A stretch of 64,000 nt of DNA from Streptomyces pristinaespiralis (GCF_001278075.1 NZ_CP011340.1:1364001-1428000); one strand, 5' to 3'; shown: positions 51,001 through 60,125, numbered from the stretch's first letter. Translations and numbers: made by a program. Notes: generated by a model not told the origin, from the sequence alone.

Positions 51001-53382
51001 GTGTTCCAGTCCGGAAAGCCGCGCCGACCTCTGCGCCCGTTCGCGCGCGGATCACTGCGCGCAGCCCTGATCACCGCCGCGACGGCGCTCACGCTCTGCG
51101 TGACGGCCGTCCAGCCCGCCCCCGCCGCCGAGCCCACGTCCGGGGCCCCCGCCGCGCCTTCGGCGATACGGCCGGCCTCCGCGCCGAACCCCACCGACCG
51201 GGTCGACCGCCTGTCGAAGGCCCCTGACCGGGCTGCCCTTCCGCTGCCGGCGCCGGGCGGCCTGACCGGCGGCCGCGTCCCCGGGCCCCGTACACCCGAG
51301 CGGAAGGGCGGGGCGAAGGCGCAGCACGCCGCCCTCGGCGCGGCGGCAGTGCCCTGCACGCTCGACGGCGTCACGGGCCTTCCCCCGGAGCGGTTCGCCG
51401 ACTTCCTCGCCGACCCCGCCGTCACCGCCGACGGCTGCCTGCGGTCGGTCCTGTGGACCTGGGACCGGCGCCTCGTCCCCGTCATGTCGGACGCGCACGT
51501 CCGGACCGTCTCCCGCCGCATCACCGCACTCGCCGCCGCCCACGACGGCGGGAACGGCAGCCACCTGCTGGAGATGTTCACGTATCTCCACGCCGTCGCG
51601 TACCACGACTTCTCGCGCGACGAGATCGACATCACCGACGCGCCGACCCTGAACACAATGCGCCGTGCCGTCGCCGCCTTCGGTGCGGCGCCCCGCACCT
51701 TCGACGCCACCCGCACCAACGCCGAGACGCTGCGCGAGGCGCTCTACGCCGCCTCGGCCCCCGGCCTGCGCCAGTACCAACTCCCGCTGGTCAAGCAGGT
51801 GCTGGCCACCATGGACGCACGGCACCCCGACACCGCGCAGGACACCTCCTGGGCCGGTGCCGCGCTCGCCGCGCTCAGCCTGAACTACCTCGGCGTCCAC
51901 CCCGGCAACCAGGACACCGCCTTCCACGCCGCGGCGAAGGCCGCCCCTTCCTACCGGGCAGCCTTCAGGTCGTTCGCCACGCACACGCATCTCAAGGACA
52001 GGCCCAACGCCTGGGTCGTGCGCGACGCGCTGAGCGAGTACGGCCGCTTCGGCCAGATCGACGGGCTGCGCACCGGGACCGTCTCCGGCCTCGGCACTCT
52101 CCTTGGCGTCACGGCACAGAACTTCGGTGACATGAGCGACCCGTGGGCGAAGGTCGCCACCTGGCTGGGGGTGTACGAGGCCTGCGCCCCCTACCGCGTG
52201 TGCAAGTCCGACATCGAGAAGCGCCTCTTCCCGTACACCTACGTCTACGGCGTCGACGCCGTCGACCGCATCAAGGTCCGCACCGGCCTCGCCCGGTCCA
52301 CCGTCGACCAGCTGTACTACGCGAGCAAGCAGGTCAAGGCGCAGTTCCACCGGGTGGTCGGCAGCGAGGAACCGCTCGCGGGCGACCCCAACTCCGCCCT
52401 GGACATCGTCCTGTACTCCTCCCGCAAGGAGTACGAGATCTTCCACCCGCTCCTGACCGGCATGGGCACCGACAACGGCGGCATCTACATCGAGAAGGGC
52501 GCGACGTTCTACACGTACCAGCGCCGGGTGCCGCAGGACTCCTCACTGACCCTGGAGGAGTTGTTCCGCCACGAGTACGGGCACTACCTCAACGGCCGGT
52601 GGGCGGTGCCGGGCTTCTTCGGCGAGGGTCCGTGGTACGAGGGCGACCGGACCACAGCGATGGACGAGGGCACCGCCGAGTTCTTCGCCGGCGCCAGCCG
52701 CAGCGACGGCGTCAAGGTCCGCAGGTCGCTCGTCCAAGGCGTCATCGACGACACCGCGAACGGCGGGCCGCGCATGAGCGTGGACCGGCTGCTGCACGCC
52801 ACGTACGACGGCGACGGCTTCCGCTTCTACGACTACGCGGGCACCTTCTTCGAGTTCCTCTGGACACAACGGCCCTCCCTGCTACGGGACATGTACCGCA
52901 CCCTGCGCGCCGACGACCCGGCCGCGTTCGACGCCTGGCGCGACAGGCTCGGCAAGGACGCGGGGCTGCAGAGCGCGTACGACGCCTTCCTCGACGCGCA
53001 GATCGCCCACGTCGACGACCTGTTCGTGCCGGACACCGCCTATGTGCCGCTGGACCAGCTGCGCGACGGCTCGGCCGACGAGGTCCGCGCCTCCTTCGCC
53101 GCGACGACCGGCAGCACCCCGGCCTGCCGGGGCAGCGGCACGACCGAGCGTCCCCGGTTCGTCTGCACCGGCCGCGTCACCGCGCACCTGACCGACGCCG
53201 GCGACGCCGACCTCGTCTTCAAGGACATGTCCGAGACGGTCGACCACTTCCTCCTCGACCGTGCGGCCGGCGGAGACAACAACCTGATCGACATGAACTG
53301 CTCGTTCGACGAGGTGGACATCTGGTCCGGCGGACGTGCGGGCACATCCGACTACAGCTGCGAGGGCCCCCTCCGCGGCTGA
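51001..53382 (+). CDS. Secreted M9-family collagenase
   Basis: The 793-residue protein starts with GTG after CAGGAG. It has a signal peptide (basic N-region, AALITAATALTLCVTAV, cleavage near PAPAAEP) and a pro-region. An activator-like helical domain (~110-400) precedes the catalytic domain with zinc site HEYGH at 524-528 and third ligand Glu556 in MDEGTAEFF. The last ~110 residues (with CRGSGTTERPRFVCTG and two more cysteines) form a small domain, not a PKD repeat. It would cut native collagen outside the cell and supply Hyp-rich peptides to the divergent operon. Confidence 0.92.
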   Translation: MFQSGKPRRPLRPFARGSLRAALITAATALTLCVTAVQPAPAAEPTSGAPAAPSAIRPASAPNPTDRVDRLSKAPDRAALPLPAPGGLTGGRVPGPRTPERKGGAKAQHAALGAAAVPCTLDGVTGLPPERFADFLADPAVTADGCLRSVLWTWDRRLVPVMSDAHVRTVSRRITALAAAHDGGNGSHLLEMFTYLHAVAYHDFSRDEIDITDAPTLNTMRRAVAAFGAAPRTFDATRTNAETLREALYAASAPGLRQYQLPLVKQVLATMDARHPDTAQDTSWAGAALAALSLNYLGVHPGNQDTAFHAAAKAAPSYRAAFRSFATHTHLKDRPNAWVVRDALSEYGRFGQIDGLRTGTVSGLGTLLGVTAQNFGDMSDPWAKVATWLGVYEACAPYRVCKSDIEKRLFPYTYVYGVDAVDRIKVRTGLARSTVDQLYYASKQVKAQFHRVVGSEEPLAGDPNSALDIVLYSSRKEYEIFHPLLTGMGTDNGGIYIEKGATFYTYQRRVPQDSSLTLEELFRHEYGHYLNGRWAVPGFFGEGPWYEGDRTTAMDEGTAEFFAGASRSDGVKVRRSLVQGVIDDTANGGPRMSVDRLLHATYDGDGFRFYDYAGTFFEFLWTQRPSLLRDMYRTLRADDPAAFDAWRDRLGKDAGLQSAYDAFLDAQIAHVDDLFVPDTAYVPLDQLRDGSADEVRASFAATTGSTPACRGSGTTERPRFVCTGRVTAHLTDAGDADLVFKDMSETVDHFLLDRAAGGDNNLIDMNCSFDEVDIWSGGRAGTSDYSCEGPLRG

Positions 53383-53514
53383 GACGCCGCACGAGGCGCT
53401 GCGGCCGCGGGAGCGCACCCGTGCGACGTCCTGCACCCGCGCGCGTCACCGCCCCACACGGTGGCGCGCGAGGGCCTTTCATTCTCACGCCCGCACGATC
53501 ACGATCCGTCATGA

Positions 53515-53540
53515 CCTGACAGGCGATCCGGTCTGTCAGG
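53515..53540. promoter_or_regulatory. Hairpin just before the PP2C gene
   Basis: CCTGACAG and CTGTCAGG form an 8-bp perfect stem with a 10-nt loop ending 10 bp before the ATG. It could terminate collagenase transcription or limit translation of the phosphatase. Confidence 0.4.
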
Positions 53541-53550
53541 ATCCCTGCTG

Positions 53551-54423
53551 ATGAGTGAGAACGAGAACTGTGTCCGGTGCGGCGGGATCGTCGCCCCGGA
53601 CGGCCGCTGCTGGGACTGCGGCCACGCACAGCCGGCCTTCCGGTCGCACGTCGAGGTCACGGCTCCGGACGGCGCGGCGGGCGTCAGCGACCGCGGCGGG
53701 CGACGCGGTGTCAACGCGGACGCCATGGCCCTGACCCGGCGCGGGGGCTGGACGATCGGCGTCGTCTGCGACGGCGTCTCCATGTCACCCAGGGCGGAGC
53801 GCGCGGCGCAGGTCGCGGCCGAGGTCGGGGCGCGTGTGCTGGCGGCGCGGCTGCCGGCGGGCGTGCTTCCGGAGACGGCGCTCGGCGAGGCCGCGGCCCG
53901 CGCGGCACAGGCCGTCGCCGCCTTGGCCACCCCGGCGGACACGGAGGTGTCACCGGCCTGCACGTTCGTCGCGGGCGTGGCCGGCCCGGAGGGTATCTGG
54001 AGTGCGTCGATCGGCGACAGCCGTGCCTACTGGCTGCCGGACGAGGGCACGGGCATGACGCTCACCGAGGACGACATCGGTGAACACGACGCCCTCGCCG
54101 CCTGGTTGGGCGCGGAGGCGGAGGACACGGAGGCACGCATCCGGAGCTACCGGCCGTCCGTGCCCGGCCGTCTGCTGCTCTGCACGGACGGGTTGTGGCG
54201 CTACCTGCCCGACGCCGAGGGCCTGCGGGACGCAGTCATCCGCGTCCCGCAGGCGTCGACCGACGGCGTCGATCTGCTGCCGCACGCACAGGAGTTGGTG
54301 CGGTACGCGCTCGACGCGGGCGGGCACGACAACATCACCGCCGTGCTCATCCCCGTCGACGCGACCGCTCCCCCGGACCGCGCCGCCCCGGAAACACCGG
54401 CCCCGGGCGGCCCCGCCGCGTGA
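53551..54423 (+). CDS. PP2C-type protein phosphatase with N-terminal zinc ribbon
   Basis: The 290-residue protein opens with a Cys4 zinc ribbon (C7, C10, C20, C23 in CVRCGG ... CWDCG). The PP2C domain then shows SDRGGRRGVNADAM, TIGVVCDGVSMS with metal-binding Asp, WSASIGDSRAYWL, LLLCTDGLWRYL, and a final GGHDNITAVLIPV. These are the metal sites of a serine/threonine phosphatase. It commonly partners with FHA/kinase signalling in Streptomyces, but no Ser/Thr kinase of the usual type is adjacent here. Confidence 0.9.
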   Translation: MSENENCVRCGGIVAPDGRCWDCGHAQPAFRSHVEVTAPDGAAGVSDRGGRRGVNADAMALTRRGGWTIGVVCDGVSMSPRAERAAQVAAEVGARVLAARLPAGVLPETALGEAAARAAQAVAALATPADTEVSPACTFVAGVAGPEGIWSASIGDSRAYWLPDEGTGMTLTEDDIGEHDALAAWLGAEAEDTEARIRSYRPSVPGRLLLCTDGLWRYLPDAEGLRDAVIRVPQASTDGVDLLPHAQELVRYALDAGGHDNITAVLIPVDATAPPDRAAPETPAPGGPAA

Positions 54424-54475
54424 CCGCCCCCGGCGCCGGGAACGGGCCGAGGAGAGCGCCGGGCACCGGCAGTAG

Positions 54476-55266
54476 ATGCCTACGATGCAGACGACGGGCG
54501 AGTTGCTGGGTTCCGGCCGCAGCGCGGACGTGTACGCGATCGACGACAAGTGGGTCCTGCGGCGCTCCCGCCACGGTGACGGTGCCGCCTCCCGAGCGGC
54601 ACTGATGAAGTACCTGGCGGGCCACGGATATCCGGTGCCGGAGGTGGACCCGGCGCACCCCGCCTGCGCGGACCCGGAAACCGCTCTGGTGATGCGGCGG
54701 CTGTCCGGGCCCACGATGGCGCAGGCCATGCTCGACGGTGCGCTGACGGCCGAGCAGGCGGGGCCGCCCTGGGGCGACTGCTGCGGCAGTTGCACTCCGT
54801 CCCGGCCCCGGCGGGCCTCGCCGCGACGGCGAACGGTGGCCCCGCGGCCCGGATCCTCCATCCGGACCTCCACCCGGAGAACGTGCTGCTCACGGCGGAC
54901 GGCCCGATGGTCATCGACCGGACGAACGCCGCGGTCGGGCAGCCCGCTCCCGAGTGGGCGATGTCGGCGCTCGTCCTCGCTCAAGTGGCTCTCGGATTCC
55001 CGCCCGACGTCTCGGTCGGCGTACGCCGGGGTCCGACGGCCATGCTCGCCGTCGCGTGCAGTGATGCGGCCGACGTCGTCGGCCGGCTCCCTCAGGCAAG
55101 GGCCCGCCGGGCCGACGATCCGGGCATGAGCGCCGGGGAGATCGCGCACCTGGACGAGGCCGTCGCCCTCGCCAGGTCCGCGGCCGGCTCACCGTCCTGC
55201 CGTTCGGCCGTCACGCCACACCGTCCGCGGAAAGAGACCTCCGATCGGATCGACGAAGACCGGTGA
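54476..55266 (+). pseudogene. Aminoglycoside-phosphotransferase-like kinase, frameshifted
   Basis: The first frame gives GELLGSGRSADVYAIDDKWV (P-loop and strand 2), then the invariant-Lys region is replaced by WVLRRSRHG. After about 54763 the frame jumps by one base and continues as LRQLHSVPAPAGLAATANGG, ARILHPDLHPENVLLTADGP (catalytic HxDxHPxN), and VIDRTNAAVGQP (DFG-like). The break is in a G-run (GCGGGGCCGCC), where one G seems missing. It could be a true pseudogene or a base-calling error. The substrate is unknown. Confidence 0.7.
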
Positions 55267-55301
55267 CCGCGCGCCGCGTCGGGACGCCTCCGCCCGGCGG
55301 C

Positions 55302-56741
55302 CTACACCGCGCAACCGCAGTGCGGGCAGGCCTTCCACGAGGCCTGTATCGGTTCTCTGCACGAGCCGCAGCTCCGCCGACGCAGCTGACCGCAGTGCGG
55401 GCAGGCCACCCAGTTGCTGTCCTCGATCGTTCTGCCGCACCGCGTGCAACGGAGCAGGAGCCGAGGGAGCTCCTGGTGCAGCCATTCGAGGATCTCGACC
55501 GTCAAGCCGTATGCGGTCTCCGCGTATTGGACGGCCTCTCGCCCGCGATGGGCGGAGTCGTTGCGCAGGTTCCGCAGCCAGTGGGCGGCCGCGGTCACCC
55601 GGGTGGGCATCACTCCGAACTTGCTCAGCTCTTCGATGGCACTGCTGATGGCCTTGGGCGGGACCCGGTCGAAGCACCTCTCGTAGAAATCGGCCAGCTC
55701 CTGCTCGATGACCTTCCCGGCCTTCACCACGGCCAGCTCGGGCTCGACGGCCAGGAGGGAGCGGATACTCCGCAGAGCCTGTCGGTATTCGTCCCCGAGG
55801 GCCGCGACCCGTTCGATGATCCGGCTGTCACTGTCCGTGTCGTCCAAGCCGTTCGCCATGAACAGACGTGAATGGCGGCCGAGGAGAATCGGTGCGCACA
55901 TGATCGAATCGGAATAGCCGAGGCGCAGCGTCGATCTCTCGTCGGCCGTGGTGCGGTCGACCCTCTCGTCGAGAGGTTCGAGAGCCGCCGAGAGGTCGGG
56001 CATGTTTCCCGAGTACAGGCCCGTGGAGACGAGGAAGTCCCATGAGCTGCGCAGCGATGCGGTTATCTCGTCCCGCGTCTGGGCCGTGGAAGCACTGGTG
56101 GATTCGACCCACTCGATGCCGTCGCGGAAAATTCTTTCACAGTCGGTGATGGACAGCGCGTCGGCGAAGACGCCTTGCAGAAAGTGGAGTTCACGCGAGG
56201 AGACGCCGAGGCGCAGCTTCCGCGAGACATCGTCGTGTGTCTTCACCAGAGCCCGCACAGCGGCAGGCTTCTCCTGTGCCGTGTCACTGCTCACGCACAG
56301 CAGATTCAGCTGACTCCCCGAATCCTCACCGGTGAAGACACGCTTGCCGCCGAGGCGGACCGCCATGGTCGTAAAGGGTTCCCAGCAGGAGACCGCGTCG
56401 ATGAATCCCGCTTCGAACGCCATGACCTGGTCGTTCGGGGGGAGGTCGACGTAGACCGGGTTGCGGTCGGTCGCCTTCGCCCAGGCGTGGGCGATTTCGT
56501 GGCCCGTGCTGCCCGAGACCGTTCCGATGCGGGGGCGTGAGGACAAGGTGCCCCTGGTGACCACCGCGTGCCCGTTGCCCAGTCGCTGCGCGATCCCGAC
56601 GGCCCGGACGGGAAGCCCGTAGGAGTAGCCCAGGAGGAAGGGGGTCGAGCCGAAGTACGCAGCATCCAGCGTGCCTGTGAAGAATTTGAGCATCGACTGC
56701 AGACCCGAGGTCGCGAATATGAAGTTGACCGACGTCGGCAC
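55302..56741 (-). CDS. Cytosolic NMT1-type binding fold + HEPN (DUF4145) + double zinc ribbon protein
   Basis: The 479-residue protein starts with GTG after AGGAG. Residues 1-260 look like an NMT1/SsuA substrate-binding protein (TSGLQSMLKFFTGTLDAAYF, RIGTVSGSTG, DLPPNDQVMAFEAGFIDAV and CWEPF) but lack the signal peptide and the usual first strand. A first-strand-like segment (LRLGYSDSIMCAPILL, 272-287) follows instead, suggesting circular permutation. Residues ~305-425 are a DUF4145/HEPN helical domain with an R-x4-H motif, RNDSAH (393-398). C432-C450 and C458-C475 form two zinc ribbons. It is coupled to the TauE/SafE permease gene. Confidence 0.8.
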   Translation of the reverse strand: MPTSVNFIFATSGLQSMLKFFTGTLDAAYFGSTPFLLGYSYGLPVRAVGIAQRLGNGHAVVTRGTLSSRPRIGTVSGSTGHEIAHAWAKATDRNPVYVDLPPNDQVMAFEAGFIDAVSCWEPFTTMAVRLGGKRVFTGEDSGSQLNLLCVSSDTAQEKPAAVRALVKTHDDVSRKLRLGVSSRELHFLQGVFADALSITDCERIFRDGIEWVESTSASTAQTRDEITASLRSSWDFLVSTGLYSGNMPDLSAALEPLDERVDRTTADERSTLRLGYSDSIMCAPILLGRHSRLFMANGLDDTDSDSRIIERVAALGDEYRQALRSIRSLLAVEPELAVVKAGKVIEQELADFYERCFDRVPPKAISSAIEELSKFGVMPTRVTAAAHWLRNLRNDSAHRGREAVQYAETAYGLTVEILEWLHQELPRLLLRCTRCGRTIEDSNWVACPHCGQLRRRSCGSCREPIQASWKACPHCGCAV

Positions 56742-56751
56742 GGTTGAACTC

Positions 56752-57507
56752 CTAGGATCCCCAGAGGGTGTTGTAGGCAGCGAGCAAGACGGAGAAAGCG
56801 ACAATCGTGCTGTTGATCGTGGTCAGCATGCCGGGCGACGTTATCCGGGACAGCTTGGTTCCGATGAGCAGGGCCACGAGTTGCATCGGCAGGCAGACGA
56901 GCGCCAGGAGCATCGCGTTCGCTATCTGGTCGCCGACCACCAGGAAGGTGAGCACCCGCACCACGGCCGATACGAGCAGAACGCGCGTCACGACGATTCT
57001 CAGGTCGTGGGGCGTGAGGATGCGCTGCAAGTAGATGACGAGAGGGGGACCGTTGATCCCGGTGATACCGCCGATGAATCCCGCCAGCAGCCCGACCACG
57101 GCTCCCCCGCGGGACCCGATTTTCTGCGACTCCTCGACCGGCCCCCTGCGCTGGGCGATGACCACTGACGCCAGGCCGATGACGACGGCGACCATGAGGA
57201 GCACGGCAGCGGCGATGCTCGGGATGTAGCTGAGCGCCACGACTCCGGCCGAGGTGCCGACGGCCATGGTGGCCCCGACGAGGAAACCTTCACGGCCCCG
57301 GCGGATCTGACGGTCGGTGACCGTCATGGCCGCCCCCGAGGTCGCATCGAGAACTCCTGATGCGGCCACGGCGAGAGGCTGGTTGAACAGAACGGAGGCC
57401 ACCGGCACGAACAACAGCGCCGGACCGAACCCGGTAAGCCCTTTGAGTCCGTAGGCGAGGAGAGAAAGGACGGAAATGATCGCCAGGAGCTCCACACTGA
57501 GGGTCAT
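56752..57507 (-). CDS. TauE/SafE-family membrane transporter
   Basis: The 251-residue protein is almost entirely hydrophobic with about eight helices. The two-fold motif of the family is present: GLTGFGPALLFVPVASVLF in the first half and GFIGGITGINGPPLVIYLQ in the second. Members export sulfite, sulfoacetate or other small organic anions. It is preceded by an AAAGGACC ribosome site and followed after 10 bp by the binding-fold/HEPN gene, so the two form an operon. The ligand is unknown. Confidence 0.88.
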   Translation of the reverse strand: MTLSVELLAIISVLSLLAYGLKGLTGFGPALLFVPVASVLFNQPLAVAASGVLDATSGAAMTVTDRQIRRGREGFLVGATMAVGTSAGVVALSYIPSIAAAVLLMVAVVIGLASVVIAQRRGPVEESQKIGSRGGAVVGLLAGFIGGITGINGPPLVIYLQRILTPHDLRIVVTRVLLVSAVVRVLTFLVVGDQIANAMLLALVCLPMQLVALLIGTKLSRITSPGMLTTINSTIVAFSVLLAAYNTLWGS

Positions 57508-57983
57508 CAGGTCCTTTCAGTCCGGCAGGGGGCATCCGACCGCGGAAGCCCGTGTCCCGTGATCAGGGCGCACCGACGATCGCGTCTGCGAGGTCGCTCG
57601 AGGGTACAGAGCGTCGACGGCTGCCTGCACACGGTGAGACGGGCCTCGGCGTCCCGGCGTGGGCACATCCCCGACCGCGCCTGATTGCCGCCGCCTCCCT
57701 GCAGAGGCCGGACGGTACGGCACAGGGGTCTGCGTCTGCCGAGCAGTCGGGCGAGCGCCGCCGGCGATCGTAAGGGCGGACCACAGCACATATCGATCGA
57801 GACACCGGCCGACCCCCGTTCGTAAGCATCCCGCACGCCAAGCCCAGCAGCGCCCGTGGCGACCGGTCAAGGGCATTTCGCGGCAATCCGTCCTGCTCGC
57901 GGAGCGGGGACTTACGACGACGCAATCGCGGGACCGCGCCGCGCGGGACAGGTGAGGTGCGGGAAGGAGGCCCGGGCCGCGGT
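57508..57983. other. Gap without a convincing gene
   Basis: The ~475 bp should contain the permease operon promoter. TTGACC and TATGTG-like hexamers occur on the minus strand, but no well-spaced pair is visible. Open frames here are antisense shadows without family resemblance. Confidence 0.4.
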
Positions 57984-58439
57984 TCAGGCGAGCCAGCGGC
58001 CGTCGCGCATGAGGTCGCGTCCCCGCAGCTCGTTCGCCTCTCGCCACGCCTGGACGCGCCGCGGACGGATCAGGAAGTACTGGTACGGCTCGTCGAGCTC
58101 ACGCGGGTCGAAACCCGTCTTCGTCGCGAACGCGTCACCCGTCCCGGGGGCGAGGGCCGCGATATCCACCGGCTCGGCGGTGCCGTCGACGAGGACGACG
58201 TCGCGGGTCGGCCCGAGGCTGAGGCGCACCCGGTCGTCGGCCAGCAGGTTGCGGCCGGTGACCGAGGCACGCGGCGTCGAGATGAGGAACGCCGTCCCGT
58301 CCCAGAGATACGAGAGGGGGATGAGGTGGACGCCGCCCGGGTTGCCCGTTGTCGCGACCCAGAGATCGACGTCGTTCTCCAGTCGCGCGCGAGTGTCCCG
58401 CAGTCTCTGGTCAAGTCCACGCGGCGGCGCGCCCGTCAT
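57984..58439 (-). CDS. Pyridoxamine 5'-phosphate oxidase-family (split beta-barrel flavin) protein
   Basis: The 151-residue protein starts with ATG at 58439 after CGGAGGA. The split-barrel pattern is VDLWVATTGNPGGVHLIPLS, FLISTPRASVTGRNLLADDR, VVLVDGTAEPVD, and YQYFLIRPRRVQAWRE. It probably binds FMN or F420. A stretch of GGTC/TGTC tetranucleotides (about 58450-58476) lies just upstream of the ribosome site. Confidence 0.85.
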   Translation of the reverse strand: MTGAPPRGLDQRLRDTRARLENDVDLWVATTGNPGGVHLIPLSYLWDGTAFLISTPRASVTGRNLLADDRVRLSLGPTRDVVLVDGTAEPVDIAALAPGTGDAFATKTGFDPRELDEPYQYFLIRPRRVQAWREANELRGRDLMRDGRWLA

Positions 58440-58524
58440 GCTTCCTCCGGTCGGTCTGTCTGTCGGTCGGTCGGCTCGATGCACGGCCCCTTCCGCCGGA
58501 AGAGGGCTCTGCGGTCGTCACGGG

Positions 58525-59157
58525 TCAGGGCGTGGGCGCCGGCGCCGTGGCCTCCCAGGCGAAACCGTCCGGGTCGGTGAAGGTCCCGGCGCTGCCGCCG
58601 ATCACGAGCCGGTGCGATCCGGTGCCTTCGGGAGAGACGCCGGCGACCTTCGCCAGGCCACGGCGCTTGTAGAGGGCCAGTTTGACGGGACCGGACCCGG
58701 CGGCGAACTCGACGTACTTGCTGCCGAAGCTCTTCGCCACGGTGAGACCGTGGTCGACGTAGAACCGCTTGGTCTCGGCCATGTCCGCGACCCCCAGAAG
58801 GAGCACGATCTCGTCGATCTGCCGGGTGGCCGGGCCGGTGTCCTTCTTCGACGACGACGCGACCTGCCAGATCGTCCCGTCCGGGGCCTGCACGACGCCC
58901 CCGTAGCCCCAGAGCGACTTGGTGGCGGGCTTCAGCGTCGTGGCGCCGGCCTCCACGGCCGCGTCGACGAGGGCGTTGACGTTCGCCGGCTGGGACACCA
59001 CGAGCGACAGCGTGAACCCGCGGAAGCCGGTCGTCGGTGCCTCCGAGGCCCGCAGGCGTACCTGCGGGCCCAGACCGAAGGCGGTGGTGTAGAAGCGGTC
59101 GGCGGCCGTGGGGTCGACCACCTCGAGGGTGACGGATTCGATGTTTGCCATGGTCAT
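58525..59157 (-). CDS. VOC-family protein with two tandem domains
   Basis: The 210-residue protein has two VOC modules: ESVTLEVVDPTAADRFYTTA ... APDGTIWQVAS, and IVLLLGVADMAETKRFYVDH ... DPDGFAWEATA. Its ATG overlaps the TGA of the AraC gene, making VOC-AraC-VOC one operon. It is probably an extradiol-type enzyme or resistance protein; no substrate can be named. Confidence 0.85.
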   Translation of the reverse strand: MTMANIESVTLEVVDPTAADRFYTTAFGLGPQVRLRASEAPTTGFRGFTLSLVVSQPANVNALVDAAVEAGATTLKPATKSLWGYGGVVQAPDGTIWQVASSSKKDTGPATRQIDEIVLLLGVADMAETKRFYVDHGLTVAKSFGSKYVEFAAGSGPVKLALYKRRGLAKVAGVSPEGTGSHRLVIGGSAGTFTDPDGFAWEATAPAPTP

Positions 59158-59621
59158 CACGCTAGTTGCGGCTCTACGACCGGCGCTTCTTGATTCCTGA
59201 CCGGTTGTGTCACCGCCCTCGCCGCGTACGGCGGCATGCCCTCCGCAGCGCCCGTGGCGCGGTGCCGGTAGGCGCTGGGAGACATGCCGACCAACTCGGT
59301 GAAGCGGGTGCCGAAGGTCCCCTGCGTTGCGCAGCCCACCGCGAAGCAGACCTCGGTGACATCGAGGTCACCACGGCGCAGCAGCGCCGTGGCCCGCTCG
59401 ATGCGGCGTGTCATCAGGTAGGAGTACGGCGACTCGCCGTAGGCCAGCCGGAACTGGCGGCTGAGGTGCCCGGCGGACATGTTCGCGCCGCGGGCCAGCG
59501 CCTCGACGTCCAGCGGCTGCGCGTACTCCCGGTCGATCCGGTCACGGACGCGGCGCAGTCGCGCGAGGTCCTTCAGGCGCTGCGCCGCGGTGAGTGCGCG
59601 CGCCCATCCGGGACGGCACAT
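59157..59621 (-). CDS. Short AraC-family regulator
   Basis: The 154-residue protein is essentially only the DNA-binding domain: LDVEALARGANMSAGHLSRQ (first HTH) and VTEVCFAVGCATQGTFGTRF followed by VGMSPSAYR (second HTH, AraC signature). There is no ligand-binding half. It lies between and is coupled to two VOC genes, which it probably regulates. Confidence 0.88.
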   Translation of the reverse strand: MCRPGWARALTAAQRLKDLARLRRVRDRIDREYAQPLDVEALARGANMSAGHLSRQFRLAYGESPYSYLMTRRIERATALLRRGDLDVTEVCFAVGCATQGTFGTRFTELVGMSPSAYRHRATGAAEGMPPYAARAVTQPVRNQEAPVVEPQLA

Positions 59622-59665
59622 GAGAGAACCCCTTTCGTGAAGGGCGGGCCGCGAGGAGCGGACGG

Positions 59666-60076
59666 TCAGCGGAGCTCCTGGATGCGGATCAGGTTGCCCG
59701 CGGGGTCACGGAAGGCGCAGTCGCGGATGCCGTACGGCTGCTCGGTCGGCTCCTGCACGACCTCGACGTCGCGGGCCTGCACCTTCTCGAACGTGCCGTC
59801 GAGGTCCGGGGTGGCCAGCAGGATCCAGCCGTAGGTGCCCTTGGCCATCATCTCGGTGATGGTGCGGCGTTCGTCCTCGGTGACCCCGGGGTCGGCGGCC
59901 GGCGGCGCGAGGAGGATCGACGTGCCGGGCTGACCGACGGGGCCGACCGTGATCCAGCGCATCTTGCCCTGTCCGACGTCGCTGCGGACCTCGAAGCCGA
60001 GGGCGTCGCGGTAGAAGGCCAGGGAGGCGTCCGGGTCGTCGTGCGGCAGGAAGCTCGTGTGAATGGTGATGTCCAT
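59666..60076 (-). CDS. Single-domain VOC-family protein
   Basis: The 136-residue protein has one VOC pair: HTSFLPHDDPDASLAFYRDA with MRWITVGPVGQPG, and a closing CAFRDPAGNLIRIQE. The ATG at 60076 is used; another ATG at 60085 is in frame. It is the first gene of the VOC-AraC-VOC operon. Members are often annotated as glyoxalase or antibiotic-binding proteins. Confidence 0.86.
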   Translation of the reverse strand: MDITIHTSFLPHDDPDASLAFYRDALGFEVRSDVGQGKMRWITVGPVGQPGTSILLAPPAADPGVTEDERRTITEMMAKGTYGWILLATPDLDGTFEKVQARDVEVVQEPTEQPYGIRDCAFRDPAGNLIRIQELR

Positions 60077-60125
60077 GACGATCATGCTAGGGACGGCCCC
60101 GTGACCGCGCTTCTCGATTCCTGAC

